From positions 310,001 through 374,000 of the forward strand of contig NZ_JAQNCZ010000004.1 of the NCBI RefSeq assembly GCF_028369055.1: a DNA stretch of 64,000 bases, in the 5' to 3' direction. The notes below the pieces were generated by a model that ran no database searches, was not told where the DNA came from, and worked only from the letters and a program-made list of their open reading frames with translations. The translations under genes and the position numbers were made by a program. This DNA comes from Cognatishimia sp. SS12 (GTDB lineage: Bacteria; Pseudomonadota; Alphaproteobacteria; Rhodobacterales; Rhodobacteraceae). This document shows, in pieces, positions 25,218 through 33,055 of the stretch; position 1 is the first letter of the stretch; each line of letters opens with the position of its first letter.

Positions 25218-25508
25218 TTAGCCGATAATCGTCATTTCATTCAAGGTAAAGTCAGCCACCGCACCTTCGGTTGCCTCCATATACGCGGCCAGATGCGGCG
25301 CCGACATATGGGCCTGCCACAGCGCGCGCGAGGCCCAGTTCTCGTAAAACATGAAATGCGCCGGGTTCTCGTTATCTTGGTGCAAATCATAGTTGATGCA
25401 GCCGTCTTCGGCGCGGGTGATCTCGATCAGTTTCTGCAGTTCTGCTTTCACCAGATCGATCTTGTCATCTTTGGCAATGATATTGGCCACAATTGTAAGT
25501 TTCGACAT
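25218..25508 (-). CDS. Antibiotic biosynthesis monooxygenase (ABM/YgiN-like)
   Basis: 96-residue dimeric ferredoxin-like protein of the ABM family. Typical stretches are LTIVANIIAKDDKIDLVKAE, EDGCINYDLHQDNENPAHF and MFYENWASRALWQAH. Relatives such as YgiN act on quinols without a cofactor. ATG 25508 follows CAAGGAAACG and starts the conserved core; an upstream extension of 46 codons overlaps the LysR gene and is rejected. With the adjacent nitroreductase it suggests a quinone-handling pair. Confidence 0.87.
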   Translation of the reverse strand: MSKLTIVANIIAKDDKIDLVKAELQKLIEITRAEDGCINYDLHQDNENPAHFMFYENWASRALWQAHMSAPHLAAYMEATEGAVADFTLNEMTIIG

Positions 25509-25611
25509 GTGTTCGTTTCCTTGATGAACTTGTTGATGACGCAGACATACTATTCGGTCATGCCCAGATAAACGCGCATCATCCGAAATCATAATCCGGA
25601 AAACTCGAATA

Positions 25612-26517
25612 ATGCTGTTGGAAAATATCGCCCTGTTCCAAACCATTGTCGAAAAAGGCAGTTTGGCCGCCGCTGGTCGCGAATTGCGTTTGTCGCCTAC
25701 AACCGTTTCCGAACGCCTGGCCGCGCTTGAGGCGCATTATGGCGTGAGCCTACTGAACCGCACGACACGCTCGTTCAGCCTGACGGAGGAAGGGCGCACG
25801 CTGCTTGAGGGGGCCCGCCCGCTTCTGGACGAGGTGCGTGATCTGGACGCGCGCATTCGGCACGGCGCGGATACCGTGTCAGGCTTGATCCGCATCAGCA
25901 CGCCCAGCGATCTGGGGCGCAATACGGTGTCCGATGCGATCGCGGAATTTCTCAACGCGCATCCGCAGGCGATGATTGAGCAGTCCTTGACCGATGGCTA
26001 TGTCGATATCGTCAGCGAGGGGGTCGATCTGGCCCTGCGGTTCGGCACGGTCGCGGACAGCTCGTTGCGGGTGCGCCGCCTCGGAGACGTCGGCCGTGTG
26101 GTTTGCGCCGCGCCCGACTATATCAAGGCACATGGGGCCCCAGCCACGCCCGCTGACCTTCAGGACCATAACTGCCTGCTCATGCGCTTTGGCCGTGAAC
26201 TCGACAATATTTGGCATTTCGAATCTGGCACCAAAAAGCAGCAGGTCGCGGTGCGCGGCAATCGCGTGGCCGACGACGGTGCGCTGGTGCGCCAATGGGC
26301 CGTGAATGGCGAAGGGATCGCTCTGAAATCGGAATTGGACGTGGCGGATGATCTGCAGTCAGGGCGCTTGATCGCTCTGCTGACCGATGCTGCCCCGCCC
26401 CCAGCCGCCTTGCAAATCATGTTCCCTCCGGGCCGCGCGCTCCCGCGGCGCGTGCGGACATTTGCTGACTTTCTTGCGGCAAAGATCAAAGCGCAAATCG
26501 CGGCGCGCGGATCATAA
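25612..26517 (+). CDS. LysR family transcriptional regulator
   Basis: 301-residue regulator with the N-terminal winged helix-turn-helix (FQTIVEKGSLAAAGRELRLS, then PTTVSERLAALEAHYGVSLL) and a periplasmic-binding-like effector domain from about residue 90 (GLIRISTPSDLGRNTV). It is divergent from the monooxygenase/nitroreductase pair across 103 bp, the usual arrangement for a LysR regulator and its target. The effector is unknown. Confidence 0.92.
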   Translation: MLLENIALFQTIVEKGSLAAAGRELRLSPTTVSERLAALEAHYGVSLLNRTTRSFSLTEEGRTLLEGARPLLDEVRDLDARIRHGADTVSGLIRISTPSDLGRNTVSDAIAEFLNAHPQAMIEQSLTDGYVDIVSEGVDLALRFGTVADSSLRVRRLGDVGRVVCAAPDYIKAHGAPATPADLQDHNCLLMRFGRELDNIWHFESGTKKQQVAVRGNRVADDGALVRQWAVNGEGIALKSELDVADDLQSGRLIALLTDAAPPPAALQIMFPPGRALPRRVRTFADFLAAKIKAQIAARGS

Positions 26518-26607
26518 TTCAGGCCACAACTTGTAGGCCCCTCGCCTCAGATCAAGGCAGCGCAGGGCGGGCGATCTTTGCGATCGCGGAGCCATATGAA
26601 TAAGCCT

Positions 26608-27378
26608 TCAGCGGCCCATCCAGCCGCCATCCACCACCAGTATTTCGCCATTCACATAGTCGGCCGCCGCAGAGGCAAGAAACACCGCAGGCCCGGCGAA
26701 ATCTTCTGGCCGCCCCCAGCGCCCCTGGGGGATGCGCTCCAGAATGGCGTTGAAGCGCGCCGGATCGTCCTGCAACGCTTGGGTATTGTCCGTTTCGATA
26801 TACCCCGGCGCAATCGCGTTCACGTTGATGCCGGTGCCGGCCCATTCGTTGGCCAGCGCCTTGGTCAACTGGCCAATCCCCCCTTTGGAGGCCGCATAGC
26901 CCGGCACCGTAATCCCCCCCTGAAAGGTGAGAAGCGACGCCGTGAAAATAATCTTGCCATGTCCGCGCGCGATCATGCCGCGGCCGATTTCGCGCGACAG
27001 CACGAATTGCGCTGAAAGATTAACCTCGATCACCTCGTCCCAGAGGGCATCTTCATGCGCCGCCGCCGGGGCGCGTTTGATCGTCCCGGCATTGTTCACC
27101 AGAATATCAGGGGCAATGCCTTCGGCCTCCAACTGCGCGGCGAAGGCCCGCACCGCGGCGCGGTCCGAGAAATCACATTGATAGGCCCGAAAGCTGCGGC
27201 CGAGGTTGCGTACTGAAGTCTCGATCGCACTGCCGCTCTCCTCAAGCGAGGCGCTGACGCCAACGATATCCGCCCCGGCCTCTGCCAAGGCCTCTGCCAT
27301 GGCACGCCCGATGCCACGTTTGCAGCCTGTAACCAAAGCGGTTTTGCCGGTCAGGTCAAATTGCGAAAGGACGCTCAT
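26608..27378 (-). CDS. SDR oxidoreductase, KduD-like (diketo-sugar acid reductase)
   Basis: 256-residue short-chain dehydrogenase. It has the cofactor motif TGCKRGIGRA, the NNAG motif (ILVNNAGTIKRAPA), the catalytic Ser region and YAASKGG (Tyr-x3-Lys), ending VNGEILVVDGGWMGR. It closely resembles 2-deoxy-D-gluconate 3-dehydrogenase/KduD proteins, which interconvert 2-keto-3-deoxygluconate and a diketo form. Its start overlaps the stop of the upstream zinc dehydrogenase gene by 4 bp (27375-27378), so it is the third gene of the operon. In this context I infer reduction of 2,5-diketo-3-deoxygalactonate to 2-keto-3-deoxygluconate; substrate and direction are not proved by sequence. Confidence 0.88.
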   Translation of the reverse strand: MSVLSQFDLTGKTALVTGCKRGIGRAMAEALAEAGADIVGVSASLEESGSAIETSVRNLGRSFRAYQCDFSDRAAVRAFAAQLEAEGIAPDILVNNAGTIKRAPAAAHEDALWDEVIEVNLSAQFVLSREIGRGMIARGHGKIIFTASLLTFQGGITVPGYAASKGGIGQLTKALANEWAGTGINVNAIAPGYIETDNTQALQDDPARFNAILERIPQGRWGRPEDFAGPAVFLASAAADYVNGEILVVDGGWMGR

Positions 27379-28415
27379 ACGAAGTCTCCAACTTTGATGA
27401 GGCTTTTCATAGCAGTCGGATCGCCGACCAGCGACTCAAAAGCAGTCTGAATTTCGGTCAACGGGTGGATATCGGTGATCACCTGGTCGGCCGGCACCGC
27501 GCCGCATGCAATCACCTCGATGGCCCTTTCGTAATCTTCGGCTTCATAAACGCGCGCGCCAATCAATTTGAGTTCGCGCCAAAAAAACTGAAACAGGTCG
27601 ATCTGGGGCTTTGTCGCGTGTATCGCCACCATTACGATGCGGGCACGTGTGGCGGCCACGCGGGTCATGGCGTCAACACCGGGCTGCGTGCCTGAGACCT
27701 CAAACACCACATCCGCGCCTTTGCCTGCGGTCGCTTTGGCGACCTGCGCTGCAAGATCGCTTTTGATTGGGTTCACAGTGTCAAAACCAAGCGCTTGCGC
27801 GATCGCAAGCCGGTTTTCATTCACCTCAGAGATGACCACTTTGCCGCCCGCATCACGCGCCACCAGGGCCACCAGCAGGCCAATGGGACCGCCGCCAATG
27901 ACCACGACATCCTCGCCCACCTTCAAATCCGACAGACGCACATCATGGCAAGCGACGGCAACGGGTTCGATTAGGGCGGCGTGATCCAGTCGCATCGCCT
28001 CAGGCAGGCAGTGCAACGTGCGCGCGGGCACGCACCAAAATTCTTGCATCGCGCCGTCGGTATCCAGCCCGAGAAATTTCAATGCGTGGCAAATGTGGCT
28101 ATGCCCCGCCGCACATGCCGGGCAGGTACCGCAGGCATCCAGCGGGCGCACCACAACTTTCTGACCTGGGGCAAAACCTGCAACGCCCTCTCCGAGAGTT
28201 TCAATCACACCGGACATTTCATGGCCGATCACCCGGTTCCGGCCAACACGCCCATCCATATGGCCGTGATAGACGTGCAAATCGGTCCCACAGATGCCGC
28301 AATATGCGATCTTGATCATCACCTCGCCTGCCTTGGGGCCGACTTTGGGTTTGGTTTCGACAGCGAAGGTCTGCGCGCCGCGATAAATTGCAGCGGTCAT
28401 CAACTCGGTGCTCAT
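27375..28415 (-). CDS. Zinc-dependent medium-chain dehydrogenase (threonine/sorbitol dehydrogenase-like)
   Basis: 346-residue MDR enzyme. Catalytic zinc ligands lie in CGICGTDLH and GHEMSG; the structural zinc loop is [15 protein letters not shown]; the NAD-binding Rossmann motif is [11 protein letters not shown]. It is overlapped by 4 bp at both ends by its operon partners, which implies coupled translation. Given the cycloisomerase upstream and the KduD-like reductase downstream, it is a candidate 2-keto-3-deoxy-L-galactonate 5-dehydrogenase. This role is inferred from pathway logic; on sequence alone only an NAD-dependent polyol or sugar-acid dehydrogenase can be claimed. Confidence 0.88.
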   Translation of the reverse strand: MSTELMTAAIYRGAQTFAVETKPKVGPKAGEVMIKIAYCGICGTDLHVYHGHMDGRVGRNRVIGHEMSGVIETLGEGVAGFAPGQKVVVRPLDACGTCPACAAGHSHICHALKFLGLDTDGAMQEFWCVPARTLHCLPEAMRLDHAALIEPVAVACHDVRLSDLKVGEDVVVIGGGPIGLLVALVARDAGGKVVISEVNENRLAIAQALGFDTVNPIKSDLAAQVAKATAGKGADVVFEVSGTQPGVDAMTRVAATRARIVMVAIHATKPQIDLFQFFWRELKLIGARVYEAEDYERAIEVIACGAVPADQVITDIHPLTEIQTAFESLVGDPTAMKSLIKVGDFV

Positions 28416-29512
28416 GGGTTCATGTCCTTATGTGCAGCCTCGAGCTTTCCCCAGTCAAACGCCACACCAATCCCCGGTGTTTCCGGCGCTATCGCCATAT
28501 GATTATCCAGTGCCAAGGGGGCCAGCGTATAGCTGTCAATCGGGAATGAATGGACTTCGATCCACCCCGCATTGGGCTGCGCGCTGACAAGGCTGACGTG
28601 CAGTTCCTGCATGCCATGCGAACAAATTGGCATGCCGTGTTCACGGGTTAGCTGCGCAACCTGCAACCAACCGGTGACACCACCACAATTGGAAGCGTCC
28701 GGCTGCAAGAAACCCAGCTTCGCATCAGCCAGGGCATATTCAAATTCGTGGATCGTGTGCAGGTTCTCGCCCATCGCCAGCGGGATCGCACAATGGTCGG
28801 CAATCTTTCCAAAGCCCTTGTAATCGTCGGGGATGGTGGGTTCTTCAAACCAGGTGAGGTCATAAGGCTCAAAGGCTTTGGCCGCTCTGATCGCCTCGGG
28901 CACCGACATGGCATAATTGGCATCCACCATGAATATCACGTCCGGCCCGATCAACTCGCGCACGGCGCGCACACGCGCGACATCTTCTTTCAGATCCGGC
29001 TGACCAACCTTGATTTTCACGGCATTAAAGCCGCGATCCAGATAACTCTGCACGCTGGCCAGTAATTTCGGCAGCGGGAAATTCAAATCAATACCGCCCG
29101 CATAGGCTCGGCAGCGATTGCTGTGCGCGCCTGCCATGCGCCACAAGGGCAGCCCGGACTTTTTGCCGCGCAGATCCCACAGCGCGATATCGAGCGCTGA
29201 GATCGCAAAGGAGGCGATGCCCCCGCGCCCCACATAATGAACATGCCATTGCATGCCTTCATATAACGCTTCGACATTTTCCGGCGATTGACCGACCAGA
29301 AAACCCGATAAATCGTAACGGATCATCGCTTTGATCGCTTGCCCGCCTTTCCCGCCCGTATAGGTATAGCCGGTGCCCGAGGTGCCATCATCCAGATGGA
29401 TTGTTGTGGTCACGAGCTCAAAATGCGTGTGATCCCCGTGTTTGGCGTCTGACAGCACTTCCGCCAAAGGCACATTAAAAAGCCGCACGTCAATATTAAC
29501 AATCTTGGCCAT
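28412..29512 (-). CDS. Enolase-superfamily enzyme, probable 3,6-anhydro-L-galactonate cycloisomerase
   Basis: 366-residue MR/MLE-type enzyme. The N-terminal capping domain has [14 protein letters not shown] and the distinctive YTYTGGKGG. The barrel has the KIK strand ([14 protein letters not shown]), the metal ligands in [22 protein letters not shown] and MGENLHT, and a late CSHGMQELH with the probable catalytic His. [17 protein letters not shown] and HYVGRGG are, as I recall, those of the agar-sugar cycloisomerase (ACI) of marine bacteria. ATG 29512 is chosen; an 87-bp extension lacks support. It is the first gene of the three-gene operon, facing a twin-operator region and GntR. Other sugar-acid dehydratase activities remain possible. 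Confidence 0.8.
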   Translation of the reverse strand: MAKIVNIDVRLFNVPLAEVLSDAKHGDHTHFELVTTTIHLDDGTSGTGYTYTGGKGGQAIKAMIRYDLSGFLVGQSPENVEALYEGMQWHVHYVGRGGIASFAISALDIALWDLRGKKSGLPLWRMAGAHSNRCRAYAGGIDLNFPLPKLLASVQSYLDRGFNAVKIKVGQPDLKEDVARVRAVRELIGPDVIFMVDANYAMSVPEAIRAAKAFEPYDLTWFEEPTIPDDYKGFGKIADHCAIPLAMGENLHTIHEFEYALADAKLGFLQPDASNCGGVTGWLQVAQLTREHGMPICSHGMQELHVSLVSAQPNAGWIEVHSFPIDSYTLAPLALDNHMAIAPETPGIGVAFDWGKLEAAHKDMNP

Positions 29513-29600
29513 GTTTGCCCCACTTTGTTGCGCCGCATCGCTCGCGAATAAAGATATCTTCTGACCTCCGCACGACTGAGCCATGGTTTTCGGTAACAAT

Positions 29601-29615
29601 TTTGGTCATACCAAA
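29601..29615. promoter_or_regulatory. GntR/FadR-type operator, site 1
   Basis: Perfect palindrome TTTGGT-CAT-ACCAAA, matching the FadR-subfamily pattern TGGT-N3-ACCA, 89 bp upstream of the cycloisomerase ATG. Same arms as site 2. Confidence 0.7.
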
Positions 29616-29719
29616 TAAACCAAAATCGGCGAACACACCAGACATAATAACACCAGAAATTGCCGGATAACTCAGATATATTTGTGAAAACTTGCTTATT
29701 TTAATGTACTCCCTCTTGA

Positions 29720-29734
29720 TTTGGTGCGACCAAA
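29720..29734. promoter_or_regulatory. GntR/FadR-type operator, site 2
   Basis: Perfect palindrome TTTGGT-GCG-ACCAAA, identical arms to site 1 and 119 bp from it, 85 bp upstream of the GntR ATG. The two sites bracket the divergent promoters in a 306-bp A/T-rich gap that holds no gene. Confidence 0.7.
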
Positions 29735-29818
29735 AATACTTACTGGCGAAGACCGCAAAGCAAGTCGGCAAATGCAAATCCCAAGACGTCACCGCACTTG
29801 AAACCCAAAGGAAAGACC

Positions 29819-30526
29819 ATGCACTCACACAAAGACGCAGGACGGGCTGCTGATTTGGTCGTCGAAACTTTGGCGCAAAAAATCCAGGACGGAGAACTGG
29901 CTGATGGTCAGCCCTTGCCGCCTGAGCGCGACCTGATGCAAGAATTCGGCATCAGCCGAACCGTGGTCCGCGAGGCGGTACTGGCGCTGTCAAACAAAGG
30001 GCTGATCGAGGCGCGCCCGCGCCACCGTCCTGTCGTTCGCAAACCTGGCTATGACGCCGCATTTGCCGCGCTTGAAAGCATCGTAACGCATCTTCTGCAT
30101 GAACCCGGCGGAGTAAAAAACCTCTTTGACACCAGAATTTTCATCGAGGCCGCACTGGCGCGCGAAGCCGCGAAACACGCCGACAAGGGAGCAATCTTCA
30201 CACTCAAAGGCGCACTCGAAGCCAACCGTCTGGCCATCAACGACAGCGAGGCATTTTACCAAACAGATATCGCCTTTCATCAGGCGCTCTATGCAATTCC
30301 GCGCAATCCGGTTTTTCCGGCGATCAACAAGGCCTACACCAGTTGGCTTGCCCCGCAATGGTCACAAATGCCCCGCCTGCCTCAGCGCAACCAAACCAAC
30401 TATGAGGCCCATGCTGAAATCTATGAGGCAATTTTGATGCGTGATCCGGATGCGGCTGAAACGGCCCTGCGCAAACATCTAAGCAGCGCCTGGCAACAGG
30501 TGCGCACCACCTTCGGAGACATCTGA
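29819..30526 (+). CDS. GntR family transcriptional regulator (FadR/FCD subfamily)
   Basis: 235-residue regulator. The N-terminal winged helix has LPPERDLMQEFGISRTVVRE and GLIEARPRHRPVV. The C-terminal all-helical FCD domain (from about residue 85) contains IFIEAALAREAA, DIAFHQALY and HAEIYEAILMRDPDAAE, with His and Asp positions that usually bind a metal and a sugar-acid ligand. ATG 29819 follows AAAGGAAAG; a TTG 21 bp earlier is unlikely. It overlaps kdgK (TGATG) and is divergent from the cycloisomerase operon, with two palindromic operators between, so it probably controls both arms. Confidence 0.92.
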   Translation: MHSHKDAGRAADLVVETLAQKIQDGELADGQPLPPERDLMQEFGISRTVVREAVLALSNKGLIEARPRHRPVVRKPGYDAAFAALESIVTHLLHEPGGVKNLFDTRIFIEAALAREAAKHADKGAIFTLKGALEANRLAINDSEAFYQTDIAFHQALYAIPRNPVFPAINKAYTSWLAPQWSQMPRLPQRNQTNYEAHAEIYEAILMRDPDAAETALRKHLSSAWQQVRTTFGDI

Positions 30527-31446
30527 TGCGCATACTGCCCCGTCCGATCAAACGTATCGGCTGCTTTGGCGAAGTGATGATCGAGCTCGCGCACAGCCCA
30601 TCGGGCCAGATCAAACTTGGCGTTGCGGGTGATACCTATAACAGCGCGGTGTATTTACACCGGCTTTTGAAGCACACCCAAACCACCGTGTCCTATGTCA
30701 CTGCCCTGGGCACGGATCCGTATTCGGCCCGCATCAAAGAGGCCATGCGTCAGCACGGGCTCAGCACCGACTATGTCGAGCGCCGCACCGACAAGTTCCC
30801 CGGCCTTTACGCCATTGATACCGACGCGGACGGCGAGCGGAGCTTTACCTATTGGCGGTCCGATGCGGCGGCGCGCACGCTATTCTCCCCGCCCTGTACC
30901 GTGCCACTTAGCGCGCTGGCCGCGTTTGACCTCATCTATTTGTCGGGGATCACCATGGCCATTTTGCCGCCGACTATTCGCGCCGCTGTCATCGCGTTTC
31001 TTAAGGGCTTCCGCGCCGATGGCGGGGTCATTGCCTATGACAGCAACTACCGACCGCGCCTCTGGGAAAGCCAGAAAGTCGCGCAAGAAGTCAACACCCG
31101 GATGTGGCACCTTGCGGATGTCGCCCTGCCCTCGCTCGATGATGAAATGGCTCTATTTGGGGATTCAGATGAGGCTGCGGTTTTGAAACGCATGAAGGAC
31201 TTTGGCGTTTCTGCCGGGGCACTCAAGCGGGGGGCTGACGGGCCTCTGGATCTATCGGGCCGCGTCGCCTGCGCACCCCTGCCCCAAGTGACCAATGTTG
31301 TGGACAGCACGGCCGCGGGGGACAGTTTCAATGCAGGCTACCTGGCGGCCATCGTCCGGGGCGAAGAGACGCACAGCGCGATGGCGGCCGGGCATACCTT
31401 GGCAGCACAGGTGATCGCGCACCAAGGTGCGATCCTTCCAGAATAA
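30526..31446 (+). CDS. kdgK: 2-keto-3-deoxygluconate kinase
   Basis: 306-residue PfkB/ribokinase-fold sugar kinase that phosphorylates 2-keto-3-deoxy-D-gluconate to KDPG. It has IGCFGEVMIELAHS and VAGDTYNSAVYLHRLL at the N-terminus (substrate binding), IAYDSNYRPRLWES, and the C-terminal catalytic DSTAAGDSFNAGYLAAI with the base Asp in AAGD. The start ATG shares one base with the GntR stop (TGATG), so the two are co-translated. A KDPG aldolase would be the next step but is not in the window. Confidence 0.92.
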   Translation: MRILPRPIKRIGCFGEVMIELAHSPSGQIKLGVAGDTYNSAVYLHRLLKHTQTTVSYVTALGTDPYSARIKEAMRQHGLSTDYVERRTDKFPGLYAIDTDADGERSFTYWRSDAAARTLFSPPCTVPLSALAAFDLIYLSGITMAILPPTIRAAVIAFLKGFRADGGVIAYDSNYRPRLWESQKVAQEVNTRMWHLADVALPSLDDEMALFGDSDEAAVLKRMKDFGVSAGALKRGADGPLDLSGRVACAPLPQVTNVVDSTAAGDSFNAGYLAAIVRGEETHSAMAAGHTLAAQVIAHQGAILPE

Positions 31447-31471
31447 CCTGAACAAAGCGGGCATTGGTCAT

Positions 31472-32770
31472 TCAGCCCCCCATCGGCAAAATCAGAAACG
31501 CCCGGAAATCGTTGACATTGGTCAATGTGGGGCCGGTGACGACTTGCGCGCTGAGCTGATCAAAGAAGGTATGGGCATCGTTCTCGGCCAGCGCCCCTGT
31601 TGGCGAAAGGCCCGCTGCACCTGCGCGGTGCAGAACCTCGGGGCCAACTGACGCCCCGGCCACCTCTGCCGCGCCATCCACCCCATCGGTATCGCAGGCC
31701 AGAACATGAATGCCCTCAGCCCCGTCAAGCGCCAGCGCCGCGGCCAGTACATATTCTGCATTTGGTCCGCCGACGCCACTGCCTCGGCGCGTCACCGTGC
31801 ATTCACCACCTGAGAGCAGCACCATCGGCCGCCCGTTCTCGTGCGCCTTGGCGCGCAATTCGCGCGCCAGACCGGCGTGGTGCGCCGCCAAATCGCGCGC
31901 CTCGCCTTCCAGATCATCCCCGAGGATCTGCACATCGCACCCGGCGGCGCGCGCCGCCTTGGCCGCCGCAGCAAGCGACTGCGACGGGGCGGCAATCACC
32001 CGGTTGTCGCAAGTGGCAAGCGCCGGGTCCCCGACTGCGCGCACGGAGGAGCCCGCCGCAAGCCCAGCGCGCGCTTTGTCTGGCAGAGAGATCCCATAGC
32101 GCTCCGCTATTGCAAGCGCATCTGCCGCGCGGCTGTCATCGCCAACGGTTGGCCCCGAGGCAATGGCCGCGGGGCTGTCACCCGGCACATCCGAAATCAT
32201 CAGGCTCAGCATCTTGGCCGGCGCAGCCGCCGCCGCCAATTGCCCGCCTTTCACAAGGCTCAGATGTTTACGCAGCACGTTCATGTCGCCAATCGGGGCA
32301 CCGCTGGCCAGCAAGGCCGCGTTGATGGCCTGCTTTTCGGCGAGCGTCAGCCCAAAGGCAGGCGCACAGAGCAGCGCAGAGCCTCCACCCGATATCAGCG
32401 CCAGCACATGATCCTTTGGCCCTGCCGTCCCCAGCAACGCCAGCATGTCAACCGTGGCCGCGACACCAGCGGCATCCGGCACCGGATGCGCCGCCTCAAT
32501 AATCTTGATGCCCTGCGTGGGGCGGGCATAGCCATATCGCGTGATTACAAGCCCCTCGCAGGGGCCATAATGCGCCTCAACCGCTTCGGCCATGCGGGCG
32601 CTCGCCTTGCCCGCGCCGACCACAATCAGCCGCCCCTTGGGCCGTGGCGGCAAATGGTCCGGGATCACCGCAAGAGGGTCGGCAACAGCGACGGCGGTGT
32701 CAAACAGCCCTCTCAGGAAACGGTCTGCGGTGGCGGCTGTGGGGGGTGATGTGGGGGTGCCAGACGTCAT
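31472..32770 (-). CDS. Glycerate 2-kinase (GckA/TtuD, MOFRL family)
   Basis: 432-residue protein with the DUF4147 N-terminal domain (RLIVVGAGKASARMAEAVE, LALISGGGSALLCAP, MNVLRKHLSLVKGG) and the MOFRL C-terminal domain (VLLSGGECTVTRRGSGVGGP, then a DTDGVDGAAEVAG stretch). It phosphorylates D-glycerate to 2-phosphoglycerate. It converges on kdgK with a 25-bp gap and has its own upstream region, so it is not in the same transcript. It may serve sugar-acid or photorespiratory-type glycerate catabolism; placement next to the sugar-acid locus is suggestive only. Confidence 0.88.
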   Translation of the reverse strand: MTSGTPTSPPTAATADRFLRGLFDTAVAVADPLAVIPDHLPPRPKGRLIVVGAGKASARMAEAVEAHYGPCEGLVITRYGYARPTQGIKIIEAAHPVPDAAGVAATVDMLALLGTAGPKDHVLALISGGGSALLCAPAFGLTLAEKQAINAALLASGAPIGDMNVLRKHLSLVKGGQLAAAAAPAKMLSLMISDVPGDSPAAIASGPTVGDDSRAADALAIAERYGISLPDKARAGLAAGSSVRAVGDPALATCDNRVIAAPSQSLAAAAKAARAAGCDVQILGDDLEGEARDLAAHHAGLARELRAKAHENGRPMVLLSGGECTVTRRGSGVGGPNAEYVLAAALALDGAEGIHVLACDTDGVDGAAEVAGASVGPEVLHRAGAAGLSPTGALAENDAHTFFDQLSAQVVTGPTLTNVNDFRAFLILPMGG

Positions 32771-32975
32771 GGTGATGTCACCCCAAAAAGCCGCGCGGTT
32801 GCATGTGACACCCCATATCGCCCTGCCTCCGGGTCATAGCATCCGCTGGGACCTTGGTCGCATTGTGGCATAGGCATTTCACCGGGCGGCTCCGATCTGA
32901 TTGCGTTTCACCACGACCATGGCGGCGGCAAAACCGAAAGGCAAGCCACAGCGCCCGCCGCGCCCCACGCACACA

Positions 32976-33013
32976 GAAAAAGCGCCCCCTAAGGTCGGCT
33001 CCTTAGGGGGCGC
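32976..33013 (-). terminator. Terminator of nrdJ
   Basis: Perfect 13-bp stem GCGCCCCCTAAGG / CCTTAGGGGGCGC with a 6-nt loop and a minus-strand T-run, about 43 bp past the nrdJ stop. Confidence 0.85.
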
Positions 33014-33055
33014 GGTATTACGTGCCCATTATTTCAGCGCTGCACGATCGGTGCT

